Source: Chloroflexota bacterium (lineage in GTDB: Bacteria > Chloroflexota > Anaerolineae > Aggregatilineales > J027). From it: a stretch of DNA of 64,000 nucleotides. Within the stretch, counting starts at the first letter, position 1. Each line of letters begins with the position of its first letter. Below, piece after piece: positions 1 to 8,453 of the stretch. The notes beneath the pieces are model-generated. The model was not told the DNA's origin and did no database searches. It worked only from the letters and a program-made list of their open reading frames with translations. A program made the translations under genes and the position numbers. The DNA lies in assembly GCA_016234595.1 (NCBI GenBank), contig JACRBG010000036.1, positions 1 to 64,000 on the forward strand, in the 5' to 3' direction.

Positions 1-310
1 AAAACATGGCTACGGGGGTGCGGGCTAACCAACCCGGCAGATAGTTTGGCAGATCGAACAAGCCGATGTAGTAGTACAGTAGGAATTTACTGGGGGTGGT
101 GCTGATTTGGATGTCCGAAAACGACCAAACCACTTGAGCGCGGCTGACATGGTTTAGCTCGTCAATAAAATAGGCCATATGGACATCAATCATGTGTGCC
201 CGCAGCAAAAAGAACCCCCATAATAAGCCAATCATCGGTAGGAGGCGGGTGAAGATTTGAATGCCACTGGGGCGAGATGACGATTGAGATTTGTTTTTTA
301 CTACAGTCAT
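1..310 (-). CDS. GT-C membrane glycosyltransferase, N-terminal part (runs off window)
   Basis: Only the first 103 codons are visible; the gene continues past base 1. The ATG lies at 310-308, seven bases after the stop of the macrodomain gene, with no clear Shine-Dalgarno, so it probably depends on upstream translation. The protein has a short polar N-terminus, a membrane segment at about residues 23-37, then an RAH motif and an Asp-Glu pair at residues 50-51. The same order occurs in the two complete paralogues at 1303-2898 and 3609-5162 (RAH, then DESLH). In GT-C enzymes of the PMT/ArnT type the acidic pair of the first extracytoplasmic loop is catalytic. Inference: lipid-linked sugar transferase and third member of a local tandem family. 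Acceptor unknown. Confidence 0.8.
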   Translation of the reverse strand, partial: MTVVKNKSQSSSRPSGIQIFTRLLPMIGLLWGFFLLRAHMIDVHMAYFIDELNHVSRAQVVWSFSDIQISTTPSKFLLYYYIGLFDLPNYLPGWLARTPVAMF

Positions 311-317
311 AATGGGA

Positions 318-1259
318 TTAGAATGGGATTTCATCATATGTGTCAAAACTGCTAAAAGCGCCCTCTACGGTTGGTTTTTTAGGGACTGCTGATATATATA
401 CGATTTGCAGCCCAATTTGACTCTGTTCATCATAATCATGTCGCGACAAACGAACAGGGCGAATATAACCAAGTTCAGATAGGAAACTTGTCACATAGGG
501 GGCGTAAACCTCTAGTCCCACGGGGAACTTCTCAACAGGGCAGTATTTTGCCTCCTGAAGATATTGCCAAAAATCTAGCCAACCTTTGTCCTCTTTAGGA
601 ATAAAAATTGAGTTCTTCCCTTGAATAACAAAATAAATGCTGTTTTGCTTTTCATCTAAACAAACCTCGAATTTTTCGCTAGCATCTAGTGTCTCAAAGA
701 CCCTCTTAGATTGTGTTATGGAAATGAGGTCATTCCAAAACTCAGTGAAAGTCAAAGCTTCAGGCTTTCCCATACTTGGCTTATGAGGCTTGGGCACAAG
801 TTCGTTTTTCTCATAGATGTGAACATAAACTTCTATTGAAAGAGGTGCTAGGTATTTTTTCATTAAAGGATGTGCTTGCGATTTCCAATTAAGTTCCCCA
901 TATCCACAGCCAAGCATCGGAAATGAAATAGACTCAATTCCTTTATTGACATAGGTTTCGACAAATTTTTGGAGGCCGACCTCAATATATTCCGGCTTTG
1001 ACTTGTCTCGCCAATGCCTCTTGGTTGGGAAATTCAATATCCATTTCTGTGGAGTCTTATAGAGCCATAATTGACCAATGGTAAGTTGTTGGTGTTCGCA
1101 AAAATATTGATATAGCTGAAACATCTTGGGATAGAAATTTTTGAACTCAAAGGCGAGACCCTTGCCCATCACCCCAACCGTATTGACTGGATTTACCAAT
1201 ACTTGGGCAGGGCTTTCAAAAATATCTCCTGAAACATAGGTAATCATTTCTGTGCCCAT
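318..1259 (-). CDS. Macrodomain protein (DarG-like macro fold) with unassigned C-terminal domain
   Basis: 313 residues. Residues 5-150 form an ADP-ribose-binding macrodomain: GDIF at 11-14, the NPVNTVG loop at 23-29 followed by MGKGLA, and the MLGCGYGELNW phosphate loop at 115-125. This resembles the macro fold of DarG, the antitoxin that removes ADP-ribose from DNA, more than the MacroD type. Residues 155-313 are not recognised. No DarT-like partner lies on either side: the neighbours are glycosyltransferases 7 and 43 bases away. The gene is visibly more AT-rich than its surroundings; two 60-base lines counted by hand gave 40% and 25% GC. The start is uncertain: GGAG lies only three bases before the first ATG, and an in-frame ATG four codons later fits the usual macrodomain N-terminus. 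Recent acquisition is an inference. Confidence 0.75.
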   Translation of the reverse strand: MGTEMITYVSGDIFESPAQVLVNPVNTVGVMGKGLAFEFKNFYPKMFQLYQYFCEHQQLTIGQLWLYKTPQKWILNFPTKRHWRDKSKPEYIEVGLQKFVETYVNKGIESISFPMLGCGYGELNWKSQAHPLMKKYLAPLSIEVYVHIYEKNELVPKPHKPSMGKPEALTFTEFWNDLISITQSKRVFETLDASEKFEVCLDEKQNSIYFVIQGKNSIFIPKEDKGWLDFWQYLQEAKYCPVEKFPVGLEVYAPYVTSFLSELGYIRPVRLSRHDYDEQSQIGLQIVYISAVPKKPTVEGAFSSFDTYDEIPF

Positions 1260-1302
1260 TCACTCCGCAATGGGATGTTCCGCTCTCTAGATTGTGGCAA
1301 AT

Positions 1303-2898
1303 TTATTTGTTGGGATATGCTCGCCATAGCTCAACCGTCATCCCGTTAAAGGGACGTGGATAGCTGTGAATAAGTTCCCAACGAACATGTAACATTGAAA
1401 GATCGGTGAACCGCAGTTTTGGTTCAACCAGCAAGTAAACGGTGCTTTCTTCAGCCACCCGTTGATCTACCAAATTGGCAACATCTTGCATAAATTCGCC
1501 CTGCCACCCAAAGAAGGGACATTCTAGCTTTACCGGACCATATTCGTCTAGATACAACCTGATTTGATGGCACGACCCTACCAACCCTATTACTTGAACG
1601 CGGCCACTCGGTTCAGAACGGGGCAGGGTTTCCATATCGTGGGCAGCAGCGATTAGACCATAGCCCGAACCAAAATTACCAAAATACTCCCATTGGTCAG
1701 CTTGGGGGAGATGGAGTTTAGTTGGGTCGTTCCATGCGTGGTTGATAAAGGGCAGGGGAATCCAGACCAGCCAGACGAGTAATACGGCTATGGCGCCACG
1801 TTCAGGCATGGTGACATGTAAGGCTGGCTTTTCAATATTTATTTTGGCAATTTCTTGGATAGCCAAGCTAATTGCGCCTGCCACAATGACCAAAGAGGGC
1901 AGGACACCGAGAGTAAGATAGCGGGTGGATAAATCGGCAGCAAACACCACCGACATGCTCCACGCCAGTACGGTCGAGAGAATGAGATAGCTACCTTCGC
2001 GGGGGCGTTTCCATAATAAAAAGGCGACACCAGCCAGCATCATAATCCATAGAAACGAACCGTGCAGTACCCAATTGGCTGACCATAGGCTGTGTAGATT
2101 ATCTATCAATACCTGTGGGGGCGATTTCTCTTCGGCAGCACCGTTAATTAGATTATTGTTGACGACATTGACGTATTTACCTGTGATGGTGCGGTCAACA
2201 ATGTGCCAAATGAAGGGCAGCATCACCAACCCAAAAGTGACATAGGCAGTCATCAATTGGTCACGGTGGGTTCGCAGAATTTGCCAGAGGGTTTGAAAAT
2301 TTATGCGGCGGATTTTGGTGTGGTTGAGGGTAAACACAGCGACGAGGGGTACGCCTGCCATTGGTAGGCCCAACAGTTTAGAAACAATCACTAGTCCACT
2401 CAGAAATCCGGCCAAAATTGCTAATGGGCAACGCTTGCCATAATTAGCACGGCGCATCATCAATAGCGAGGCCCATATCACCAACATGCCCAACGCGGCA
2501 GTGAGACCATCCGAAAGGGCGAGACGGTCAAAAAAGATGAGGAAGGGGGAAAATGCGGCCAAGATAAGGGTGATCCAACCCCCAACCCGCCCAAACAAAA
2601 TGCGAGCCGTGCTATAGGCCGCCGCTAGACCCAATAAGGCGAACAAAGCACTGGCGGTTCTGCCGACAAAGATGGCATCAAGGCGGGCTGGATGGAACAG
2701 GCCAATCCAGTAATAGCTGAGGAGTTTGCCAAGTGTCATATTTAGATTACGGTCGGTAAATTTATAGATGATTTCGGCGCGGCGGATATGCAGACTTTCA
2801 TCATTAAACGGGGGGAGGGCTTGGATGGAATGGGCACGGATGAAAAAAGCCAGCAAAATGAGGAGGGCCGTAGGCAGAATTTCCTGTGACCGTTTCAC
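1303..2898 (-). CDS. GT-C membrane glycosyltransferase (PMT/ArnT-like)
   Basis: About 531 residues and roughly ten hydrophobic segments. The first loop carries RAH and then NDESLHIRRA, the acidic motif of GT-C enzymes that transfer sugar from a lipid-linked donor on the outer face of the membrane. The C-terminal soluble part contains WEYF, SGYGL, GSCHQIRLYL and PFNGMTVELW, nearly matched in the paralogue at 3609-5162. I prefer the GTG at 2898, which overlaps the TGA of the acetyltransferase gene (GTGA) and gives the same distance to RAH as in the paralogues. An ATG at 2919 is the alternative. It is part of an operon with the GNAT gene. Donor and acceptor cannot be read from sequence. Confidence 0.8.
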   Translation of the reverse strand: MKRSQEILPTALLILLAFFIRAHSIQALPPFNDESLHIRRAEIIYKFTDRNLNMTLGKLLSYYWIGLFHPARLDAIFVGRTASALFALLGLAAAYSTARILFGRVGGWITLILAAFSPFLIFFDRLALSDGLTAALGMLVIWASLLMMRRANYGKRCPLAILAGFLSGLVIVSKLLGLPMAGVPLVAVFTLNHTKIRRINFQTLWQILRTHRDQLMTAYVTFGLVMLPFIWHIVDRTITGKYVNVVNNNLINGAAEEKSPPQVLIDNLHSLWSANWVLHGSFLWIMMLAGVAFLLWKRPREGSYLILSTVLAWSMSVVFAADLSTRYLTLGVLPSLVIVAGAISLAIQEIAKINIEKPALHVTMPERGAIAVLLVWLVWIPLPFINHAWNDPTKLHLPQADQWEYFGNFGSGYGLIAAAHDMETLPRSEPSGRVQVIGLVGSCHQIRLYLDEYGPVKLECPFFGWQGEFMQDVANLVDQRVAEESTVYLLVEPKLRFTDLSMLHVRWELIHSYPRPFNGMTVELWRAYPNK

Positions 2899-3590
2899 GC
2901 TAGACCCCGTTTCCACCATTGATAGTGTCCAACGAGGGTAAAGCCTAGTTCCTGAGCGGTCTGTACGCCGATAATATGGTTGGTTGGAATAACCGCTCCC
3001 GCCAAATCCCATCTGTGTTCGTTGCAGAGCGCTTGCCCCGCCAAGAAACCCGCTTTGTTATAGTCTCCCTCAATCCAGATACCCCGATAATTGATTGTTT
3101 GGACAGGTGTCAGGAGAGTGTTTTCCGGGTTGGGAACAAGCCCATCTGTCAGTCGCCCCGGCCCGACATATAAAACGTGAATTTGATCGTCGAGGTCATA
3201 ACCGCACTTGGCAAAAACTTGCTGACTGGCGGTGTTATTTATTTCGACTAGGCCACGCGCGAATTTCGCTCCACGTATACGCCCACTCTCCCCGCTTAGG
3301 GCGACCAAATGGGCTGCGACCGCTCTGCCCCGAAAATTCGGATGCACCGCCAATAAATCGACTTCCCAACGAGGTAGCCCATCAAGGGTGTGGGTCATAA
3401 AGCCATCTATAAAGCCTACTGGGACGTTTTCAATAAATGCTAGACGGATGGCATGGTTGGGCAGGGCAATAATATCAGCTATATATGAAACGGCCTGATC
3501 TTCGGATGTTTCCGAAGGCCAGACTGCTTGCTTGATGGAAAAAATATGGGGCGCGTCGGTGGGCACGGCCTGACGGATTTCGATACTCAC
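2895..3590 (-). CDS. GNAT family N-acetyltransferase
   Basis: 231 residues. The GNAT fold is seen from the N-terminal strand-helix start (EIRQAVPTDA) and from motif A, EVDLLAVHPNFRGRAVAAHL at about residues 76-95, where the acetyl-CoA loop reads RGRAVA. ARGLVEINNTASQQVFAKCGY follows the usual motif B pattern. The C-terminal 80 residues also end in a GFTLVGHYQWW segment, so a second degenerate GNAT half is possible. Start is GTG at 3590 with AGGAG six bases upstream. It sits between two paralogous glycosyltransferases, 18 bases after one and overlapping the next by four, so co-translation is likely. Whether it acetylates a sugar intermediate of the same pathway is a guess from position. Confidence 0.8.
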   Translation of the reverse strand: MSIEIRQAVPTDAPHIFSIKQAVWPSETSEDQAVSYIADIIALPNHAIRLAFIENVPVGFIDGFMTHTLDGLPRWEVDLLAVHPNFRGRAVAAHLVALSGESGRIRGAKFARGLVEINNTASQQVFAKCGYDLDDQIHVLYVGPGRLTDGLVPNPENTLLTPVQTINYRGIWIEGDYNKAGFLAGQALCNEHRWDLAGAVIPTNHIIGVQTAQELGFTLVGHYQWWKRGLA

Positions 3591-3608
3591 AACATACTCC
3601 TAAAAAAC

Positions 3609-5162
3609 TTAGTGGGTGACGCGATATAACCGCACGGTCACGCCATTATAGGGCCGTTTATATACAGCCAGTTCTTCCCATGTAAACGGTAAGCCGAATA
3701 AATCCATGGGCTGGCGATCATCGGCTAGAATATACCATGCTCCATCGCTTTTAATCCGCTGTTCCCATTCGGCAAGTGTGATGGGCGCTTGTTCGATGCT
3801 CCATTTGAAGTAGGGACAAATCATCTTCACATGTGAATCGGCAGGCAAATACAAGCGCAAGGTGTGGCACGCACCCACAAATCCTGCAACTTGAATTTCC
3901 CTGCTTGCAGGTTGAAGAGGGGGCAGTTCTGGCAAATCTTGGGCGGCCTCACGCAATCCATAACCTGTTGCAGTATTCTCAAAATACTCCCATATATCAC
4001 GGTCAGCTAAGGATAGTTGAGGTGGGTTGCTCCAACCTGTCAGCATGAATTGAAACCCCAAACCCCCTCCAATTAACGCAATCAATAGGGCAAGGGGGGC
4101 AGCCAACCGATAAACCAGTTGGGGCGATGTTGTTGAATGAAGCCTAAGGTTTTGCCATAAATCATTCAGCCCAACCGCCCCAATAATCAAGAGAGGCGGG
4201 ATGCCCAAAACCAGATACCGTGTGCTGGGTTGGGCACTGGTCAGGACGATAAACCCCCAAACCGAAAAGGTGATACTCAGCAAATAGATGGTTTCTTTGG
4301 GCCGTTTACGGATTTGCCAAAAGGCGAGGCACAAAATCAACAAAAATAGCGGCGGCGTCAACATTGTCCAAGCCGCCTCTAAATAGATATCCAGATTATG
4401 GGAGATTTGTTCAACGCGGCTTTGGGATTCGGGCACAAACAGGGTCGTCGTCACGACTTCCTGCTTATTTTCGACCTGGGCGGCTTCTTGGTAGACCACA
4501 TAGAAGGCCGATGGCAGCAAGGGAATTGCAGCGGCAATGCCAATGACGATAGCCTTGTTCCACAATTGGCGTAAATTGAATTGTCCCCACAGCTTCATCG
4601 CCATAAAGGGCAAGATAATCCAAGGCAGGGCGATGAGTTTTGCCAATAACGCGAAACCAAATAACCCACCCGTCAAAACGGCGTTAGAGCGGCTTGGGTG
4701 ACGGGCTAATCTGAGCGAAACGAGGGCCAGTGATAGGCCAAAAATCATAGTGAGGGTATCGGACAGGGCCATACGCTCAAAAAACAGCATAAAGGGTGAT
4801 AGGGCATATAAAATTACGGCCAGCAAGCCAATTGACCAACGGTGAAATAATTGTCGCGCCAGTGCAAAGGTCAAGGTAGCGCCGAGTGGGGCTAATAGGG
4901 CCATCGCCTCGCGGGAAAGCCATGCCACACCTACATTGTGAGGATGATACAAGCCTAAATAATAATAGAGCAGCAATTTACCCGGCAGGATGGAGGCGGT
5001 TGCGTCTTTAAAATCAAAGACCATCTGTGCCCGCAAGATGTGTAAACTCTCATCTACAAAAACGGCAAGGGCCATAATTTGGTGGGCACGGCTGAACCAG
5101 AGCAACCACAATAGACCGACCATCAGCCATAAACGATGTTTTGAAGCGCGAGAATGAGTCAT
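3609..5162 (-). CDS. GT-C membrane glycosyltransferase (PMT/ArnT-like)
   Basis: About 517 residues from the ATG at 5162. An upstream in-frame start at 5228 would add a non-membrane extension absent from the paralogues. Multiple membrane segments; the first loop has RAH followed by VDESLHILRA. The C-terminal region shares GYGLREAAQDL, FVGACHTLRLYL, CPYFKWS and RPYNGVTVRLYR with the protein at 1303-2898, so the two are clear duplicates. It is the first gene of the operon GT, GNAT, GT, macrodomain, GT. Role by family: transfer of a sugar from a polyprenyl-phosphate donor outside the membrane. No strong Shine-Dalgarno is visible. Confidence 0.8.
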   Translation of the reverse strand: MTHSRASKHRLWLMVGLLWLLWFSRAHQIMALAVFVDESLHILRAQMVFDFKDATASILPGKLLLYYYLGLYHPHNVGVAWLSREAMALLAPLGATLTFALARQLFHRWSIGLLAVILYALSPFMLFFERMALSDTLTMIFGLSLALVSLRLARHPSRSNAVLTGGLFGFALLAKLIALPWIILPFMAMKLWGQFNLRQLWNKAIVIGIAAAIPLLPSAFYVVYQEAAQVENKQEVVTTTLFVPESQSRVEQISHNLDIYLEAAWTMLTPPLFLLILCLAFWQIRKRPKETIYLLSITFSVWGFIVLTSAQPSTRYLVLGIPPLLIIGAVGLNDLWQNLRLHSTTSPQLVYRLAAPLALLIALIGGGLGFQFMLTGWSNPPQLSLADRDIWEYFENTATGYGLREAAQDLPELPPLQPASREIQVAGFVGACHTLRLYLPADSHVKMICPYFKWSIEQAPITLAEWEQRIKSDGAWYILADDRQPMDLFGLPFTWEELAVYKRPYNGVTVRLYRVTH

Positions 5163-5270
5163 TAGGAAGTGAATTCTCAGATTTTTGATAACGGGGAAGA
5201 ATTGTAGCAGTGATTTTGGGTAGACCAAGTGGTAGGTGGCAGAAGTTGTGTAAATTCTTTACACTAAGCG

Positions 5271-6734
5271 ATGGTCAAAGATGGAAAAAGTTATTGGGTC
5301 TATTGCATGAAACACAAAATTGTCCTTTTCCTGACCGTGCTGCTAACCCTTTTTGCCAATCTCACGAACGTGAGTATGGGGGGACTGCCGCGCCATGTGT
5401 TTGCCACCGAACCGACCTATGTTCAGTCTATCGCTGCTACCATCCCAAGACCGCATCTTGGTTATGGCATCCATGTGGCCCCTAACACCACTGTTGACCT
5501 TGGTTGGGTAGATCGTTTGGGTATGGATTGGGTCAAGGTCTATACCGATAACGAAGCAGGCTATTATCGCAATAAGAAGGTCTTGTTTCGCTATGACCTG
5601 ATTTATCCGGGCGATAATGGTAATTGGAGTGAGTTTAAAGCGGGTGTGCGTGCCCGTGCCTTGAAACTGGTTGATTTGGGTGTAGAGGCCGTTGAAGTTC
5701 ATAACGAGCCAAATTTGCAGGCCGAGTGGCCCGGCCCCCCCAACGCATGGCAATATACCCAGATGCTGCGCGTCGTCTATACCGAGATTAAGGCAGTTGC
5801 CCCACAATTGATTGTGGTGTCGGCTGGACTGGCCCCGACTGTTACCACTCCCAGCCGTGACGCGATTACGGATGTTGATTTCGCCCGCGAGATGTTTGAA
5901 AATGGCGCAGGGGATTATTTTGATGCGTTTGGCTATCACCCCTATGGCTATAATGCCCCGCCAGAAGATGCCCCCAATGCGCGTACCTTGAATTATCGGC
6001 GTACCGAAATGTTGCGCGATTTAATGGTGGAATATGGGCTTGGTAGTAAACCCATCTGGTTGACTGAATTTGGCTGGCTACGAGATCCGGCTGAAGAAGG
6101 CTTAAATTGCTTGGCAACTGATCTTTCATTTGCAGGGTTTAGCTGGATGAAGGTATCGGGCCAGACCCAAGCCGATTATATTGTGCGGGCATTTGATTTT
6201 GCTGATAAAAATTGGGCATGGGCGGGGCCGATGTTTTTGTGGAACCTCAACTGGTCAATGTTGGGGCCGGGGGTGCTTTCGCAATGTAACCATATGCGCT
6301 GGTTTTCGATTTTGCGCTCGGATGGACAGCCAACTTTGGCCCTTAATAGTGTGGCTGCCATGCCCCGCCGCCCGGTGCGAGAAATGGCGGAAATGACATT
6401 GGTGGCGATGGATGATATGACGGTGGAAATTGGCTATTCGTGTCCGGCCATTGTGGAGGTGGGGCAGTTCCAAATACGGAACACAGGCTATCCCGGCACG
6501 GGTTTTGATGCCACGATTGAACCCGCTATTTCCCTCAGTGGGCCAGAGGTTACAGTGTCGCCTGCCATCGCTGCTTCGGATGATGTCATTACCGTCTATG
6601 CGGATACGACAGGTTTGACCGCTGGTTTATATGTTATTTACATCAATGTGGATAGCGAGATTAGCGGGGCGATTGTGTCGCAGAATATTCGTGGCTACGT
6701 TGTGGTGACAGATTCATTCTCCGACTGCCAATAA
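5271..6734 (+). CDS. Secreted glycoside-hydrolase-like TIM-barrel protein with C-terminal beta-sandwich
   Basis: 487 residues from 5271; an ATG at 5307 would give a tighter signal peptide (hydrophobic run about residues 17-30). The central 300 residues look like a clan-A glycoside hydrolase: HNEPN with a likely acid/base Glu at 146, then WLTEFGW with a likely nucleophile Glu at 266, and FGYHPYG between them. This resembles GH39/GH5-type enzymes, but the exact family cannot be set by eye. The last 100 residues look like a BACON or Ig-like beta domain (TGLTAGLYVIYINV). It is divergent from the glycosyltransferase operon, so it may act on a surface glycan made there. That link is inferred from location only. 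Confidence 0.7.
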   Translation: MVKDGKSYWVYCMKHKIVLFLTVLLTLFANLTNVSMGGLPRHVFATEPTYVQSIAATIPRPHLGYGIHVAPNTTVDLGWVDRLGMDWVKVYTDNEAGYYRNKKVLFRYDLIYPGDNGNWSEFKAGVRARALKLVDLGVEAVEVHNEPNLQAEWPGPPNAWQYTQMLRVVYTEIKAVAPQLIVVSAGLAPTVTTPSRDAITDVDFAREMFENGAGDYFDAFGYHPYGYNAPPEDAPNARTLNYRRTEMLRDLMVEYGLGSKPIWLTEFGWLRDPAEEGLNCLATDLSFAGFSWMKVSGQTQADYIVRAFDFADKNWAWAGPMFLWNLNWSMLGPGVLSQCNHMRWFSILRSDGQPTLALNSVAAMPRRPVREMAEMTLVAMDDMTVEIGYSCPAIVEVGQFQIRNTGYPGTGFDATIEPAISLSGPEVTVSPAIAASDDVITVYADTTGLTAGLYVIYINVDSEISGAIVSQNIRGYVVVTDSFSDCQ

Positions 6735-6743
6735 ATAACCCAT

Positions 6744-6778
6744 AAAAAGGGACGATTTCAATGAAGTCGCCCCTTTTT
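6744..6778. terminator. Bidirectional intrinsic terminator
   Basis: AAAAAGGG pairs with CCCTTTTT around a partly paired centre. It lies between the convergent genes ending at 6734 and 6784 and can serve both strands. Confidence 0.8.
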
Positions 6779-6783
6779 AACGT

Positions 6784-7347
6784 TTAGTCAGGTTGATTGG
6801 GTTGACCGTAGAGCCACCAATAGCTTTCTTTAGGATAGGTATTGGCGAGACGTTCATCCCAATAAAACTCGCCTGCTTTGAAATAGCGCCGTAGATAGGT
6901 ATCTACTTCACTAATTAAACCTTTTAGCTCAGCAGGCACTTGGATGTTTTGTGAATTAGCCTCGTTTATGAGATCGGCAATCATGGTGCGTTTTTCGATT
7001 TGATTGCCCCAATCCCCCATGGCATCAGCAGCATCCTGTAGATAGCGCAATGATGTCTCAGCCCGCGATTTTAGCTCTTGCAGCAGTTTTTTTTCATAAT
7101 GGGTACGCCATTCATAGCGCAGTTGGTCAAAGGTTTGATGTGTCTCGAGCAGTTGGGATTGCAGTTTTTTATCGAGTGCCGCTTGCAGTCCGTCTAGTTG
7201 ATGCAGCCGGAGTAATAAACCCCCAATGGTCATTTTGGGCATGTTGTCGCCTAAATAACCAAATAAAGCCTCTTCATAGAGGTAAGGTTTTAACGCCTCG
7301 ACCATTGCACTAAGGGTTCGTAGGTTTTTCTCGATGTCGTACTTCAT
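6784..7347 (-). CDS. Unknown helical protein
   Basis: 187 residues, not recognised. It is predicted nearly all helical, with many Leu/Glu/Lys heptad-like stretches (residues 40-125), no signal peptide and no membrane segment. The C-terminus is rich in aromatics: GEFYWDERLANTYPKESYWW. A cytoplasmic coiled-coil or bundle protein is likely. It is followed on the same strand, 45 bases upstream of its start, by another unknown gene (7392-7796), so the two may be co-transcribed. No catalytic motif is visible. Confidence 0.6.
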   Translation of the reverse strand: MKYDIEKNLRTLSAMVEALKPYLYEEALFGYLGDNMPKMTIGGLLLRLHQLDGLQAALDKKLQSQLLETHQTFDQLRYEWRTHYEKKLLQELKSRAETSLRYLQDAADAMGDWGNQIEKRTMIADLINEANSQNIQVPAELKGLISEVDTYLRRYFKAGEFYWDERLANTYPKESYWWLYGQPNQPD

Positions 7348-7391
7348 GGTGGCCTCCTAGTAATCTTCAGGATGGGCCAATTGACCCATCG

Positions 7392-7796
7392 TTAGGATTT
7401 GCGCCGAACATTTTTATAGCTAGGGTTGCCTTGCAGTGTTTTTAGGCGTTCTTTGCCCTCAACCGCTTTGGTAAACCATTCAGTGATGCTGTTGCCATTG
7501 CCATCGGTATAGCTTACGGTGGGTTTAAAGCCCAATACTTCGCTGCAAACAGCAATCAAGCCTTCATCTTCTTTATCGCCGCGTAGAATGAAGTGTTTGG
7601 CGACCACCCATTCCAGTTCAACCTTGATATTTTGCCAGACGCCTTCCACTTTGTAGGGTGATTCAGCGTGGGTGCAAGTGAAATAAACATCACTTAGGCG
7701 GTTGGCCCAAAAAGTGTGGGTCACACGTTCTGAAATAAAATAGGGGCGGCCTTTTTCTGGTTCTTTATAAAACCATGTTGTCGCGTTGGTTGCCAT
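7392..7796 (-). CDS. Unknown small cytoplasmic protein
   Basis: 134 residues, not recognised. Mixed alpha/beta composition with a conserved-looking start (TTWFYKEPEKGRPYFISERVTHTFWANRLSD) and a basic C-terminal tail (KNVRRKS). A purine-rich GAGGGAAG lies about eight bases before the ATG at 7796 and supports the start. No signal peptide, membrane segment or metal-binding cluster is seen. It probably forms a two-gene unit with the helical protein at 6784-7347. Confidence 0.6.
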   Translation of the reverse strand: MATNATTWFYKEPEKGRPYFISERVTHTFWANRLSDVYFTCTHAESPYKVEGVWQNIKVELEWVVAKHFILRGDKEDEGLIAVCSEVLGFKPTVSYTDGNGNSITEWFTKAVEGKERLKTLQGNPSYKNVRRKS

Positions 7797-7929
7797 TGTT
7801 CAACTTCCCTCAATTGGTCATGTTTTAAACCCGCAGCCGGGATGGTGATGTTTCAAAATCAAGCGCCTTTATCTTACATCAAAATTGGCCCTAGCCCAAT
7901 TATTTTTTTAAAATTTTAAAAAGAGATCG

Positions 7930-7958
7930 TTTCACGTAGTCAAGAACAAAGTTATAAT
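7930..7958 (+). promoter_or_regulatory. Promoter for a probably leaderless mRNA
   Basis: TTTCAC at 7930-7935, 17-base spacer, TATAAT at 7953-7958. The ATG at 7966 begins after seven bases, where transcription would start, and there is no Shine-Dalgarno. Confidence 0.55.
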
Positions 7959-7965
7959 CGGCTGT

Positions 7966-8370
7966 ATGGAAGAACGCCCCGGATTGCCCACTCACTATGG
8001 ATTAAACCTTGCCGCCGGACTGATGATTTTGGTCGGTTGGGGCGGTCTATTTGTTTTGGTTAGAACGGTCTTGCCCAACCCCGGCCCACGCTGGATGTTT
8101 TTTGTACTGCTCTATGTTGCTATCAGTGGCACAGTGATGCCTTTTGTTCGATTTCTAAACAACCGATTTGGCGGTGGCCCGTTAGTTGCCCCCGATTGGG
8201 TGGTGGTGCGCCAAAGCCTTTGGATTGGCCTCTATGCGGCAACATGCGCTTGGCTGCAAATTCCTCGTGTCCTGTCGTGGCCGATTGCCTTATTTCTGGC
8301 ACTGGCGGTGGTCGTAATCGAAGTCTTTTTGCGTGTCCGAGAACGAGCAACCCAGTTGGATGAGAGCTAA
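7966..8370 (+). CDS. Small integral membrane protein, unknown function
   Basis: 134 residues with four hydrophobic segments at about 13-35, 43-60, 80-95 and 103-120, and a charged C-terminal tail (RVRERATQLDES). No enzyme motif is visible and no family is recognised. The promoter geometry (TATAAT seven bases from the ATG) suggests a leaderless transcript. It is followed by the M24 peptidase gene 83 bases later, with no obvious terminator between them, so read-through is possible. Confidence 0.65.
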   Translation: MEERPGLPTHYGLNLAAGLMILVGWGGLFVLVRTVLPNPGPRWMFFVLLYVAISGTVMPFVRFLNNRFGGGPLVAPDWVVVRQSLWIGLYAATCAWLQIPRVLSWPIALFLALAVVVIEVFLRVRERATQLDES

Positions 8371-8453
8371 CCCTTAATCTTCTGAACCCCCTCTTTAGCC
8401 ATAAAGTAATGAGGATAACCACACTGAAATTTTTTTAAATGGAGGAGTCCCCA

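Noticed and set aside
318-2898. DarT-DarG toxin-antitoxin pair
   Set aside because: The macrodomain fits DarG, but the neighbouring genes are membrane glycosyltransferases; no DarT-like gene is present.
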